Source of the DNA: JAVBMB01 sp031552995
GTDB lineage: Bacteria > Bacillota > Clostridia > Oscillospirales > Butyricicoccaceae
Direction of reading: 5' to 3'
Assembly: GCA_031552995.1 (NCBI GenBank)
Contig: JAVBMB010000076.1
Coordinates: 1 to 15,623 of the forward strand
Length of the DNA stretch: 15,623 bases
In this document: positions 8,116-15,582 of the stretch, in pieces
Numbering within the stretch: position 1 is the stretch's first letter
How the letters are laid out: the number at the start of each line of letters is the position of its first letter
Made by a program: the position numbers and the translations under genes
Notes under the pieces: generated by a model
What the model was told of the DNA's origin: nothing
The model's input: only the letters and a program-made list of their open reading frames with translations
Databases searched by the model: none

Positions 8116-11100
8116 TCAGTCCTGGCTCGCAAGCTTCGCCAGCCTGTCGTACTTCGCCTTCGCGGTACGCTCGGCCAGGTCAAACAGCTCACCGGCCCTC
8201 TGCGGGAATGTCAGCTCAAGCGAGCTGTAGCGCACTTCGTTTTTGATGAAGTCCTGATACGAGCCGGTCGGGGCCTTGCTGTCGAGTGTGAACGGGTTCT
8301 TGCTCTCGGCGACAAGCCTGGGATCGTAGCGGAACAGGTGCCAGTAGCCGGCGTCGACAGCCCTCTTGATTTCAGCCTGGCTGTTGCCCATGCCGCCCTT
8401 GACGCCGTGCATCTCACACGGCGCGTAGCCGATGACGATAGACGGGCCGCTGTAGCTTTCTGCCTCGACGATGGCCTTAACGGTCTGCGCCTGATTCGAG
8501 CCCATACCGACCTGCGCGACATACACATAGCCATAACTCATCGCGATACCGGCCAGGTCCTTCTTGGCAACGCTCTTACCGGCGGCTGCGAACTGTGCCA
8601 CCTGTCCGATCTGGGTCGACTTTGACGACTGCCCGCCAGTGTTGGAATACACCTCGGTGTCGAACACGAATACATTGATATCCTCGCCGCTCGCCAATAC
8701 GTGGTCAAGCCCGCCGAAGCCGATGTCATATGCCCAACCGTCGCCGCCGAATATCCAAATGCTCTTCTTCGTCAGGAAGTCCTTGTCCTTCAGTATGCCG
8801 ATTGCGTGCTCGCAGCCCTCGCCTGCATTTTTCTCAAGCAGCGGCAGCAGCTTCTCGGTCGCGATAACGCTCTTTTTGTTGTCCATCATGTCGGCGACCC
8901 ACTGCTCGCAGGCCTCCTTGACGGCCGGCTTGCTCGTTGCGGCGGCCAGCGACTCGACCTTTGTCTTCAGGCGGGCGCGCAGCTGCTTGACGGCGGTAGC
9001 CATGCCCAGGCCGTATTCGGCGTTGTCCTCAAACAGGCTGTTCGCCCACGCCGGACCCTTACCCTTCTTGTTCACGGTATACGGCATCGACGGAGCCGAA
9101 GCGCCCCAGATGCTCGAGCAGCCTGTCGCGTTGGCGACAAACATGCGGTCGCCGAATAGCTGGGTGATAAGCCTTGCGTAAGCGGTCTCGACGCAGCCTG
9201 CGCACGCGCCCGAGTACTCAAGCAGCGGCTGCTTGAACTGGCTGCCCTTCACCGTCTCAATGGCGAACGGAAGCTCCTTGTCGGCCACTTTTTCAAGTGT
9301 GTATTCATAAGCTTCCTGCTGGGCAAGCTGTGTATCCTGCGGCCTCATGACAAGCGCTTTTGTCTTGGCGGGGCATACATTGGCGCACAGACCGCAGCCC
9401 ATGCAGTCAAGCGGGGTGATTGACAGTGTAAACTGATAATCCTCGCAGCCCTTGCCGGTCATCTTCGTCAGCTTCGTCGCCTTCGGCGCGCCCTTGGCTT
9501 CCTTTTCGGTCAGCGCGTACGGACGGATTGTCGCGTGCGGGCAGACGAATGAGCACTGGTTGCACTGCAGGCAGTTTTCGGGTATCCACTCGGGCACGTC
9601 AACCGCAACGCCGCGCTTCTCATACGCGCTGGTGCCGCTGGGGAATGTTCCGTCCGCGGCCTTGGCAAATGTCGAAACAGGCAGACTGTCGCCCTTCTGC
9701 GCGCTGACGGGGATCAAAACCTCCTCGACAAACTCAACGACATCCTTGCGGTTACCCTTTACCTTGACCGGTTTTGTATCGTCGGCAAGCGTTGCCCACT
9801 TGGCCGGCACGTCTATCTTCACAAGCGCGTCAACACCGGCGTCAATGGCGGCGTAGTTCATCTTGACGATTTCGTCGCCTTTCTTGCTGTAGCTCTTGTA
9901 GGCGGCGTCCTTCATATATTTTACGGCCGTCTCTATCGGGATGATGTTGGCAAGCTTAAAGAACGCGCTCTGCAGCACGGTGTTCGTGCGCTTGCCCATG
10001 CCTATCTCGCGGGCCTTGTCAATGGCGTTGACGGTAAAGAACTTTATCTTGTTCTTGGCGATATACGACTTCATCCTGTTGGGCAGGTATTTGTCAAGCT
10101 CCTCGGGGCTCCACTGGCAGTTCAGCAGGAATGTGCCGCCCGGCTTGACATCCTGAACCATATCATACTTTGTGATATAGCTCGGGTTGTGGCACGCGAC
10201 AAAGTCGGCCGCATTGACATAATATGTGCTGCGGATGGGCTTGCTGCCAAAGCGCAGGTGCGATATCGTCACGCCGCCGGTCTTTTTGCTGTCGTATGCG
10301 AAATAGGCCTGCGAATACATGTCCGTGTGGTCGCCGATGATTTTGATGGAGTTCTTGTTCGCTCCGACGGTGCCGTCGCCGCCCAGTCCCCAGAACTTGC
10401 AGGCGATTGTGCCCTTCGGCGATGTGTCGGGGGCCTTCTTCTCCTTCAGCGACAGCTTTGTCACGTCGTCGTTGATGCTGATTGTAAATGTCGCCTTCGG
10501 CTTGGCGGACGCCATGTTGTCATACACGGCAAATATGCTCGACGGCGGGGTGTCCTTGCTGCCAAGGCCGTATCTGCCGTTGAGCACGGAGATTTTTGAA
10601 CCGGCCTTCGACAGCGCCGTCATAATATCCATGTACAGAGGCTCGCCGATGGCGCCGGGCTCCTTTGTGCGGTCGAGGACAGAGATGCGCTTGCAGGTCT
10701 TCGGCAGCGCGGCCATGAACTTCTCGCACACAAACGGGCGGTACAGGCGCACTTTCAAAAGGCCGACTTTTTCACCCTTGCTCAGCTTATAGTCGATAAC
10801 TTCGCTGATTGTGTCGCACACCGAGCCCATCGCCACGATGACATCCGTCGCTTTCGGGTCGCCGTAGTAGTTGAACAGCGCGTAATCGGTGCCGATTTTT
10901 TTGTTGACCTTGTCCATATACTTCTCGACGATAGCGGGCAGCGCGTTGTAGTACGGGTTGCACGCCTCGCGGGCCTGGAAGAATATATCGGGGTTCTGGG
11001 CCGAGCCGCGCTGCACGGGATGCTCGGGATTCAGCGCGTGGTCGCGGAACTCTTCAATGGCCTTCATGTCGGCCATGCCCTTAAGGTCTTTATAGTCCCA

Positions 11101-11655
11101 CGCTTCAATTTTCTGGATTTCATGGCTCGTGCGGAAGCCGTCGAAGAAGTGCAGGAACGGCACGCGGCCCTTGATGGCCGCAAGGTGCGCCACGGCGCCC
11201 AAATCCATAACTTCCTGCGGGTTTGTCGAGGCCAGCATCGCAAAGCCGGTCTGACGGCAGCTCATAACGTCGCTGTGGTCGCCGAAAATGCTCAGCGCGT
11301 GGGAGGCCAGCGCGCGGGCCGAGCAGTGGATGACGCAGGGCAGAAGCTCACCGGCGATTTTGTACATATTCGGGATCATAAGCAGCAGCCCCTGCGAAGC
11401 GGTGAACGTCGTTGTCAGCGCGCCGGCAGCGAGAGAGCCGTGCACAGCGCCAGCGGCGCCGCCCTCGGACTGCATTTCGACGACCTTGACTTCCTGGCCA
11501 AAGATGTTCTTCTGGCCGTTTGCGGCCCAGACATCGGTAAGCTCGGCCATCACCGAAGAGGGCGTGATGGGATAAATCGCGGCTACATCCGTAAAGGCGT
11601 ATGCCACGTGGGCAGCAGCGGTATTGCCGTCCATCGATTTCATTTTTCTAGCCAT
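8116..11655 (-). CDS. nifJ: Pyruvate:ferredoxin (flavodoxin) oxidoreductase
   Basis: A single-chain, 1179-residue, thiamine diphosphate-dependent cytosolic enzyme. It splits pyruvate oxidatively into acetyl-CoA and CO2 and passes electrons to ferredoxin or flavodoxin, the central pyruvate reaction of anaerobes. Seen in order: YPITPSS (28-34) in domain I; GLGGDGTVGANKN in the gamma-type domain; two 4Fe-4S motifs, C695/C698/C701/C705 and C751/C754/C757/C761; the proximal-cluster cysteines C818, C821, C846 and C1080; and the thiamine diphosphate site GDGWAYDIGFGGLDH (971-985) with SNTGGQSS. There is no long C-terminal extension like that of the Desulfovibrio africanus enzyme. ATG start; AAAGGAGG lies about 13 bases upstream, slightly far, but MARKMKSMDGNTA matches family starts. 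Stop TGA. Also called PFOR or PorA. Confidence 0.97.
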   Translation of the reverse strand: MARKMKSMDGNTAAAHVAYAFTDVAAIYPITPSSVMAELTDVWAANGQKNIFGQEVKVVEMQSEGGAAGAVHGSLAAGALTTTFTASQGLLLMIPNMYKIAGELLPCVIHCSARALASHALSIFGDHSDVMSCRQTGFAMLASTNPQEVMDLGAVAHLAAIKGRVPFLHFFDGFRTSHEIQKIEAWDYKDLKGMADMKAIEEFRDHALNPEHPVQRGSAQNPDIFFQAREACNPYYNALPAIVEKYMDKVNKKIGTDYALFNYYGDPKATDVIVAMGSVCDTISEVIDYKLSKGEKVGLLKVRLYRPFVCEKFMAALPKTCKRISVLDRTKEPGAIGEPLYMDIMTALSKAGSKISVLNGRYGLGSKDTPPSSIFAVYDNMASAKPKATFTISINDDVTKLSLKEKKAPDTSPKGTIACKFWGLGGDGTVGANKNSIKIIGDHTDMYSQAYFAYDSKKTGGVTISHLRFGSKPIRSTYYVNAADFVACHNPSYITKYDMVQDVKPGGTFLLNCQWSPEELDKYLPNRMKSYIAKNKIKFFTVNAIDKAREIGMGKRTNTVLQSAFFKLANIIPIETAVKYMKDAAYKSYSKKGDEIVKMNYAAIDAGVDALVKIDVPAKWATLADDTKPVKVKGNRKDVVEFVEEVLIPVSAQKGDSLPVSTFAKAADGTFPSGTSAYEKRGVAVDVPEWIPENCLQCNQCSFVCPHATIRPYALTEKEAKGAPKATKLTKMTGKGCEDYQFTLSITPLDCMGCGLCANVCPAKTKALVMRPQDTQLAQQEAYEYTLEKVADKELPFAIETVKGSQFKQPLLEYSGACAGCVETAYARLITQLFGDRMFVANATGCSSIWGASAPSMPYTVNKKGKGPAWANSLFEDNAEYGLGMATAVKQLRARLKTKVESLAAATSKPAVKEACEQWVADMMDNKKSVIATEKLLPLLEKNAGEGCEHAIGILKDKDFLTKKSIWIFGGDGWAYDIGFGGLDHVLASGEDINVFVFDTEVYSNTGGQSSKSTQIGQVAQFAAAGKSVAKKDLAGIAMSYGYVYVAQVGMGSNQAQTVKAIVEAESYSGPSIVIGYAPCEMHGVKGGMGNSQAEIKRAVDAGYWHLFRYDPRLVAESKNPFTLDSKAPTGSYQDFIKNEVRYSSLELTFPQRAGELFDLAERTAKAKYDRLAKLASQD

Positions 11656-11716
11656 TTTTGTTGGAAAGCCTCCTTTATATTTGCAATAGTGAAGTTGAAT
11701 AAACCAAACCTAAAAT

Positions 11717-11745
11717 ATTTTATCAAAAAATGCCGCCAAAGTAAA
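11717..11745 (-). promoter_or_regulatory. Candidate promoter for the oxidoreductase gene
   Basis: On the minus strand TTTACT (11740-11745), a 17-base spacer and TAAAAT (11717-11722). The position is about 60 bases upstream of the start codon, in an AT-rich stretch of the divergent gap 11656-11987. The rest of that gap holds the opposing comM promoter and no supportable gene. Confidence 0.6.
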
Positions 11746-11893
11746 TGTTTTTGCCGCTTTTTATTTAAAAATTTATATTTTCGCCCTTTTTAGCGGTTCG
11801 ATAATAAAAACAGCTTCCGCGTTAGTAAAATGCCACAATGCATAATAGTATTCGCAGAACTGTGTTCCGCTATTTGCAATCACAACGCAGCAC

Positions 11894-11922
11894 TTGTAAT
11901 AACAATAAAAATCGCATAAAAT
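11894..11922 (+). promoter_or_regulatory. Candidate promoter for comM
   Basis: TTGTAA (11894-11899), a 17-base spacer and TAAAAT (11917-11922). It would give a leader of about 60 bases before the CTG start. The leader contains CGGAAG and CTTCCG arms (about 11945-11970) that can form a weak hairpin just before the ribosome binding site. Confidence 0.5.
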
Positions 11923-11977
11923 GTAATCATTGCCCGGCAGTCTCCGGAAGACGGCAAATAAGCCTTCCGACCAAATG

Positions 11978-11990
11978 AGGTGATTATCTG
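11978..11990 (+). promoter_or_regulatory. Ribosome binding site and CTG start of comM
   Basis: AGGTGAT at 11978-11984 is complementary to the 3' end of 16S rRNA. From AGGTG to the CTG at 11988 there are 5 bases. No ATG, GTG or TTG occurs in frame between the upstream TGA (11976-11978) and the GTG at 12039. The peptide from the CTG, VSKVNTCGIVGIEGRP, matches the usual ComM N-terminus. Confidence 0.65.
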
Positions 11991-13508
11991 GTCTCCAAGG
12001 TAAACACATGCGGCATCGTCGGCATCGAGGGAAGACCTGTGCTGTGCGAATGCGATATAACAAACGGTCTGCCCAGGTTCGAAATCGTCGGCCTGCCCGA
12101 CGCCGCCGTGCGCGAATCACGCGACAGGGTGCAGGCGGCGATAAAAAATTGCGGGTTCGAGTTCCCCATGCGCCGTATAACGATAAACCTCGCCCCCGGA
12201 GAGCTGCGCAAGGAGGGGCCGGTGTACGACCTGCCCATGCTCATCGCCGTGCTGTGCGCCTCGCGTCAAATCGACATGCCGCCGCCGGAGCTGTGCTTTG
12301 TCGGCGAGCTGTCACTCGAGGGGAAATTGCGCCCGGCAACCGGCATATTGCCGATGGTCATCGCCGCGCGTGAGGCCGGCATGCGCGCCGTGTTCGTCCC
12401 GGCCGAAAATGCCGACGAGGCGGCTATGGCGGGCGGCATTGCCATATACCCCGTGTCGGACGTCAAGCAGGTCGCGGCGCATCTGTCGGGCGAAGCTGCA
12501 GTCGCCGAGGCGCCGCCCTACATATTCGACCCGCAGCCTGCGCCCGGGCTCGATTTCGCCGATGTCATGGGGCAGGAGAGCGTCAAGCGCCCGCTCGAGG
12601 TTGCAGCTGCCGGCTCGCACAATGTGCTGCTCATCGGGCCGCCCGGCTCGGGCAAAAGTATGCTCGCCCGCCGCCTGCCGTCCATTTTGCCGGATATCAC
12701 GCGGGGCGAGGCGCTGGAGTGCACAAAAATATACTCGGTCGCAGGCCAGCTCGGCCAGGGCGGCGGGATGATATCTGCCCGTCCGTTCCGAGCGCCGCAT
12801 CACACGGTGTCGGCCGTCAGCCTGTCCGGCGGCGGAAGCCGCCCCCGCCCCGGCGAGATATCGCTTGCGCACAACGGCGTGCTGTTCCTCGACGAACTGC
12901 CCGAGTTCCAAAAGGACGCGCTGGAAGTCCTGCGCCAGCCGCTCGAAGACGGCGTCGTTACCATTTCGCGCATCGCCGGCATAAGCACATATCCCAGCCG
13001 CTTCATGCTTGTCTGCGCCATGAATCCATGCAAATGCGGATACGCCGGGCATCCGTCAGGCAGATGCACATGTTCGCCGTCCGATGTCATGAACTACCGC
13101 AAGCGGATTTCCGGGCCGCTGATGGACAGAATCGACATCCATGTCAGCGTCCCGTCGGTCAGCTACGACAGCCTCAGCGACCGCCGCCCGGCCGAAAGCT
13201 CTCAGCTTGTGCGCCGGCGCGTCAACCATGCCAGGCAGGTGCAGCAGCGGCGCTACGCCGATGCCGGTATTACGTGCAACGCGCACCTGCCGCCCGGGCT
13301 GATGGCCGAGTTCTGCACGCCGGATGAACATGGGCGCGCGCTGCTAAAGGCGGCGTTCGACCGCCTCGGCCTGTCGGCCCGCGCTTACGACCGCGTGCTT
13401 AAGGTCGCGCGCACGATAGCCGACCTCGACGGTGAGGATATCATCGGCGCCCGGCATATCGCCGAGGCTGTGCAGTACCGCACGTTCGACCGCGACGGGA
13501 TGCTGTAA
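11988..13508 (+). CDS. comM: ComM/YifB-family AAA+ ATPase (Mg-chelatase-like)
   Basis: 506 residues from CTG, the usual family length (about 500-510). ComM is a hexameric helicase that promotes branch migration when transformed DNA is integrated; the Firmicutes members are often named YifB. Domain order: N-terminal ChlI-type domain (FEIVGLPDAAVRESRDRVQAAI, ITINLAPGELRKEG), AAA+ core with Walker A GPPGSGKS (217-224) and Walker B VLFLDE (298-303), and a C-terminal Mg-chelatase domain. Four cysteines at 348, 350, 360 and 362 (PCKCGY...GRCTCS) may bind metal. The GTG at 12039 would remove the first conserved beta-strand region, so the CTG start is preferred; a sequencing or assembly error turning ATG into CTG is the alternative. 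Stop TAA. No clear terminator follows within about 100 bases. Confidence 0.92.
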   Translation: MVSKVNTCGIVGIEGRPVLCECDITNGLPRFEIVGLPDAAVRESRDRVQAAIKNCGFEFPMRRITINLAPGELRKEGPVYDLPMLIAVLCASRQIDMPPPELCFVGELSLEGKLRPATGILPMVIAAREAGMRAVFVPAENADEAAMAGGIAIYPVSDVKQVAAHLSGEAAVAEAPPYIFDPQPAPGLDFADVMGQESVKRPLEVAAAGSHNVLLIGPPGSGKSMLARRLPSILPDITRGEALECTKIYSVAGQLGQGGGMISARPFRAPHHTVSAVSLSGGGSRPRPGEISLAHNGVLFLDELPEFQKDALEVLRQPLEDGVVTISRIAGISTYPSRFMLVCAMNPCKCGYAGHPSGRCTCSPSDVMNYRKRISGPLMDRIDIHVSVPSVSYDSLSDRRPAESSQLVRRRVNHARQVQQRRYADAGITCNAHLPPGLMAEFCTPDEHGRALLKAAFDRLGLSARAYDRVLKVARTIADLDGEDIIGARHIAEAVQYRTFDRDGML

Positions 13509-13640
13509 CAGCCCTCGCCTCTGCTCACGGTATGCCTGCGCTTCGCCGCGTCCGGCACAAAACCCATGACGGAGCCGGCAGCCCTCGTAGTCTCATTTCG
13601 TACGTTATTACCGAATGTTTTCGGCATAATAGCCCATTCG

Positions 13641-13684
13641 TTTTTCACAGATTCTGTTTATAACTCTGTGGAAAATGTGCAAAA
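13641..13684. other. Cluster of three DnaA-box-like 9-mers
   Basis: TTTTTCACA (13641-13649, +), TTTTCCACA (complement of 13667-13675) and TTTTGCACA (complement of 13676-13684) all fit the relaxed DnaA-box consensus TTWTNCACA. The first two form an inverted pair around TTCTGTTTATAAC. None is the strongest form, TTATCCACA. DnaA binding is inferred, not shown. Confidence 0.4.
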
Positions 13685-13749
13685 CCCTTGTTTTATAAAG
13701 TCATTTACTCGGCAGGGATATTTTGCCGCGCGAATAAAATGTAAAATAA

Positions 13750-13767
13750 TGTCAGATTTTGCTGACA
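13750..13767. promoter_or_regulatory. Small palindrome in the AT-rich island
   Basis: TGTCAG and CTGACA flank ATTTTG. It could be a regulator operator or a small hairpin; on the minus strand T-rich sequence follows. No promoter or gene next to it is clear enough to assign a target. Confidence 0.35.
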
Positions 13768-14003
13768 ATAAATACCAAATAAAGGCGGATGAAAACGGAA
13801 AGTAATACTTGCTTTACAAGCATTCGCTTTACTACAGAGCAGCAGGCTTTCCTTTTTCTCCGGCGCCGCAAGAGTTTTCAGGCATTCAGCAGGCACCGGC
13901 CTGCGGGCCGGATTTCACACATTTTGTGCGTAGAAACGGGCGGGGCAAGGTGATTTTCCCCTGTACATGTCCGCGGAAAATCTGATGGCTCACGAAAAAG
14001 CAA

Positions 14004-14030
14004 AGCGCCCGGTGTAAAACACCGGGCGCT
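14004..14030 (-). terminator. Terminator of the infC-rpmI-rplT operon
   Basis: AGCGCCCGGTGT pairs with ACACCGGGCGCT around a 3-base loop, a 12-base-pair stem starting 21 bases after the rplT stop. On the minus strand it is followed by TTGCTTTTT, a good U-tract. Confidence 0.9.
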
Positions 14031-14051
14031 GCAGATATTCATCAATAGTGC

Positions 14052-14411
14052 TTACGCTTGCAGCGCGGCCTTTGCCTGTTGCACAAGCGCGGCGAACGCC
14101 GCCTTGTCGGCGATGGCGATCTCGCTTAGCATCTTGCGGTTCAGTTCGCATCCGGACTTCTTCAGACCGTTCATAAAGCGCGAATAATTTATATCATTCA
14201 GCTTGCACGCCGCCGAGATGCGGGTGATCCACAGTCTGCGGAAGTCGCGCTTCTTCAGCTTGCGGCCTACATAAGCGTACCGCAGTGATTTCATTACCTG
14301 CTGATTGGCTACCTTAAAGTGGTTTTTCTTGTTGCCCCAATAGCCTTTAGCCAGCTTGATGATTTTTTTCCTTCTTTTGCGCGTCATCATAGCGCCTTTG
14401 ATTCTTGCCAT
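14052..14411 (-). CDS. rplT: 50S ribosomal protein L20
   Basis: 119 residues, the family length. L20 binds 23S rRNA early in large-subunit assembly and, in Firmicutes, also represses its own operon through the infC leader. The basic N-terminal arm (MARIKGAMMTRKRRKKIIKLAKGYWG, seen here in full) and the globular part with YAYVGRKLKKRDFRRLWI and RISAACK are diagnostic. ATG start, with AGGAGG 10 bases upstream; stop TAA. It is the last gene of the operon, 30 bases after rpmI. Confidence 0.98.
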   Translation of the reverse strand: MARIKGAMMTRKRRKKIIKLAKGYWGNKKNHFKVANQQVMKSLRYAYVGRKLKKRDFRRLWITRISAACKLNDINYSRFMNGLKKSGCELNRKMLSEIAIADKAAFAALVQQAKAALQA

Positions 14412-14441
14412 ATTAATTCAGCCTCCTAAAAATCTATGGGG

Positions 14442-14642
14442 TTATTTATACGGAATAAGGCGCTTAAGCTGCGGCACATTCGCGCTGTCGGCATAATCGG
14501 CCTTGCGAAGGGACCTCTTCCTCTTTGTCGAACGGCAGCCCTTAATGTCGTGGCGGCGGTTCATGCTGGACATTTTGATTTTCCCGCTCTTTGTCACGGA
14601 AAAACGCTTTTTCGCGCCGGAATGTGTTTTTATTTTCGGCAT
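14442..14642 (-). CDS. rpmI: 50S ribosomal protein L35
   Basis: 66 residues, the usual size. The basic sequence MPKIKTHSGAKKRF at the start and the C-terminal KRLIPYK identify L35, a small large-subunit protein. ATG start, with GGAAGGAG 7 bases upstream; stop TAA. It is the middle gene of the operon, 148 bases after infC, a gap that holds two hairpins, and 30 bases before rplT. Confidence 0.98.
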   Translation of the reverse strand: MPKIKTHSGAKKRFSVTKSGKIKMSSMNRRHDIKGCRSTKRKRSLRKADYADSANVPQLKRLIPYK

Positions 14643-14662
14643 ATTAGTTGCTCCTTCCTAAA

Positions 14663-14733
14663 AAGCACGAGTGCTTGATTGACAATGTATCGGCCATGCA
14701 GGCCAAAAATACCCCCGCCGCGGCGTCCGCGGC
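14663..14733 (-). promoter_or_regulatory. Hairpins in the infC-rpmI spacer
   Basis: On the minus strand GCCGCGG-ACG-CCGCGGC (14717-14733) is followed by GGGGGTATTTTT. Nearer rpmI, AAGCAC-TC-GTGCTT (14663-14676) runs directly into TTT just before the ribosome binding site. Both could act as weak attenuators or processing sites, tuning rpmI-rplT against infC. This is inference from base pairing only. Confidence 0.3.
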
Positions 14734-14790
14734 CCGGGCGGCCCCGGTGATTCACTGGCAGGGGGTGCCGGCCGGATTACGCGCGTTTTA

Positions 14791-15306
14791 CTATTTTTTC
14801 AGCGGGGCTAAAAACATCAGCATTTGGCGCCCCTCCATCTTCGGGGGCTTTTCAACGGAGGAAACATCGGCGCAGGCCTCGGCAAAGCGGTTCATGACGA
14901 CCAGGCCGTTTTCGGTGTGGGCAAGCTCACGTCCGCGGAATCTTATCGCGCACTTCACCTTGTCACCGCTCGACAGAAACTTCTGCGCGTTCTTCACGCG
15001 CACATCAAAGTCATGCACGTCGATTTTAGCGGACAGGCGAATTTCCTTGATTTCGACAATCTTCTGGTTTCGTCTGGCCTCTTTCTCTTTCTTGGCCTGT
15101 TCAAAGCGGAACTTGCCGTAGTCCATAATCTTGCACACCGGCGGCTCGGCCTTCGGCGCGATTTTGACAAGGTCAAGCCCGCGGTCAATTGCCATTTGCT
15201 GCGCGGTGTCGGTCGTCACAACGCCAAGCTGTGCGCCGTCGCTGTCGACAAGACGAACCTCTTTGTCGCGAATCTCCTCGTTGATCTGATGCTCTTGAAT
15301 GCTAAT
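14791..15306 (-). CDS. infC: Translation initiation factor IF-3
   Basis: 171 residues. IF-3 binds the 30S subunit, keeps it apart from the 50S and checks start-codon pairing. The N-domain begins HQINEEIRDKEVRLVDSDGAQLG. The C-domain contains KIVEIKEIRLSAKIDVHDFDVRVKNAQKFL and KVKCAIRFRGRE. The start is ATT at 15304-15306, with AGGAGGTG 6 bases upstream; non-AUG starts (AUU, AUC, AUA) are characteristic of infC and let IF-3 repress its own translation. Opening the frame further to the ATG at 15388-15390 would add a 28-residue hydrophobic tail that runs through the leader terminator, so that ATG is rejected. Stop TAG. It is the first gene of the operon with rpmI and rplT. Confidence 0.95.
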   Translation of the reverse strand: MSIQEHQINEEIRDKEVRLVDSDGAQLGVVTTDTAQQMAIDRGLDLVKIAPKAEPPVCKIMDYGKFRFEQAKKEKEARRNQKIVEIKEIRLSAKIDVHDFDVRVKNAQKFLSSGDKVKCAIRFRGRELAHTENGLVVMNRFAEACADVSSVEKPPKMEGRQMLMFLAPLKK

Positions 15307-15320
15307 GAATAACACCTCCT

Positions 15321-15460
15321 GAAAAACTGGTAAAAAACAAAAAACGGACGGCAAACCAAACCGTCCGAACAAAACAGCACGCAAAAACATGACGCGCGAT
15401 GATGTTGACCTTCTCTCTTTCGATAAAGGTGAGGACGGTTCAAGTCCTGCTTCTTTTGCG
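15321..15460 (-). ncRNA. infC operon leader, resembling an L20 leader
   Basis: The untranslated leader on the minus strand begins near the expected start point with CGCAAAA, which can pair with TTTTTGCG (complement of 15380-15387) to close a domain. Inside are AGGAC-TTGAACC-GTCCT and ACCTT...AAGGT stems. The terminator at 15345-15367 follows. The layout fits the L20-binding autoregulatory leaders known in Firmicutes; family membership needs a covariance-model search. Confidence 0.65.
15345..15367 (-). terminator. Attenuator terminator in the infC leader
   Basis: CGGACGG and CCGTCCG form a 7-base-pair stem around a 9-base loop, followed on the minus strand by TTTTTTGTTTTTT. It lies upstream of the infC ribosome binding site, so it can stop transcription before the operon. 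Confidence 0.85.
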
Positions 15461-15466
15461 TAAACG

Positions 15467-15495
15467 ATTATATCATCCCGTTAAAGATATGTCAA
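15467..15495 (-). promoter_or_regulatory. Consensus sigma-A promoter of the infC operon
   Basis: On the minus strand TTGACA (15490-15495), exactly 17 bases, then TATAAT (15467-15472), with a TGA extended -10 triplet. Both hexamers match consensus perfectly. An A/T-rich tract with nine consecutive A residues on the minus strand lies upstream and may act as an UP element. Confidence 0.93.
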
Positions 15496-15554
15496 CAGCT
15501 TTAAAAAATCATTTTTTTTTACTGTTTAATCTCGCGCAATTCGGCAAAATCTAT

Positions 15555-15582
15555 TTGCAAACGCCGTAAGATATATTATAAT
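15555..15582 (+). promoter_or_regulatory. Candidate divergent promoter at the right edge
   Basis: TTGCAA (15555-15560), a 16-base spacer and TATAAT (15577-15582). Transcription would start about 15589, where an ATG opens MDSAQHYPAAS to the window end with no ribosome binding site. The gene may be leaderless or may start beyond the edge. Confidence 0.45.

Larger units (their letters stand above)
13509..14003. other. Gene-free stretch with AT-rich island
   Basis: About 495 bases between comM and the rplT terminator. The first 100 bases are GC-rich with no obvious feature. An AT-rich island (about 13600-13810) follows, with the DnaA-box-like cluster and the palindrome listed separately. Then come mixed sequence and a GC hairpin, CCGGCC-TGCG-GGCCGG (13896-13911), without a U-tract. 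The 54-codon ORF from ATG 13789 is not supported. Confidence 0.6.

Noticed and set aside
13789..13953. 54-codon ORF (MKTESNTCFTSIRF...) in the gap before rplT
   Set aside because: The only purine-rich candidate binding site is 3 bases from the ATG, composition is biased, and no family is recognisable.
15307..15390. N-terminal extension of IF-3 starting at ATG 15390
   Set aside because: It would translate through the leader terminator and the ribosome binding site; the ATT start with good spacing gives the normal IF-3 length.
15380..15460. tRNA-like sequence on + (GGTTCAAGTCC with a GCAAAA/TTTTGC pairing)
   Set aside because: The loop is shifted relative to a real T-arm, there is no proper anticodon arm, and the segment is explained as the infC leader on the other strand.
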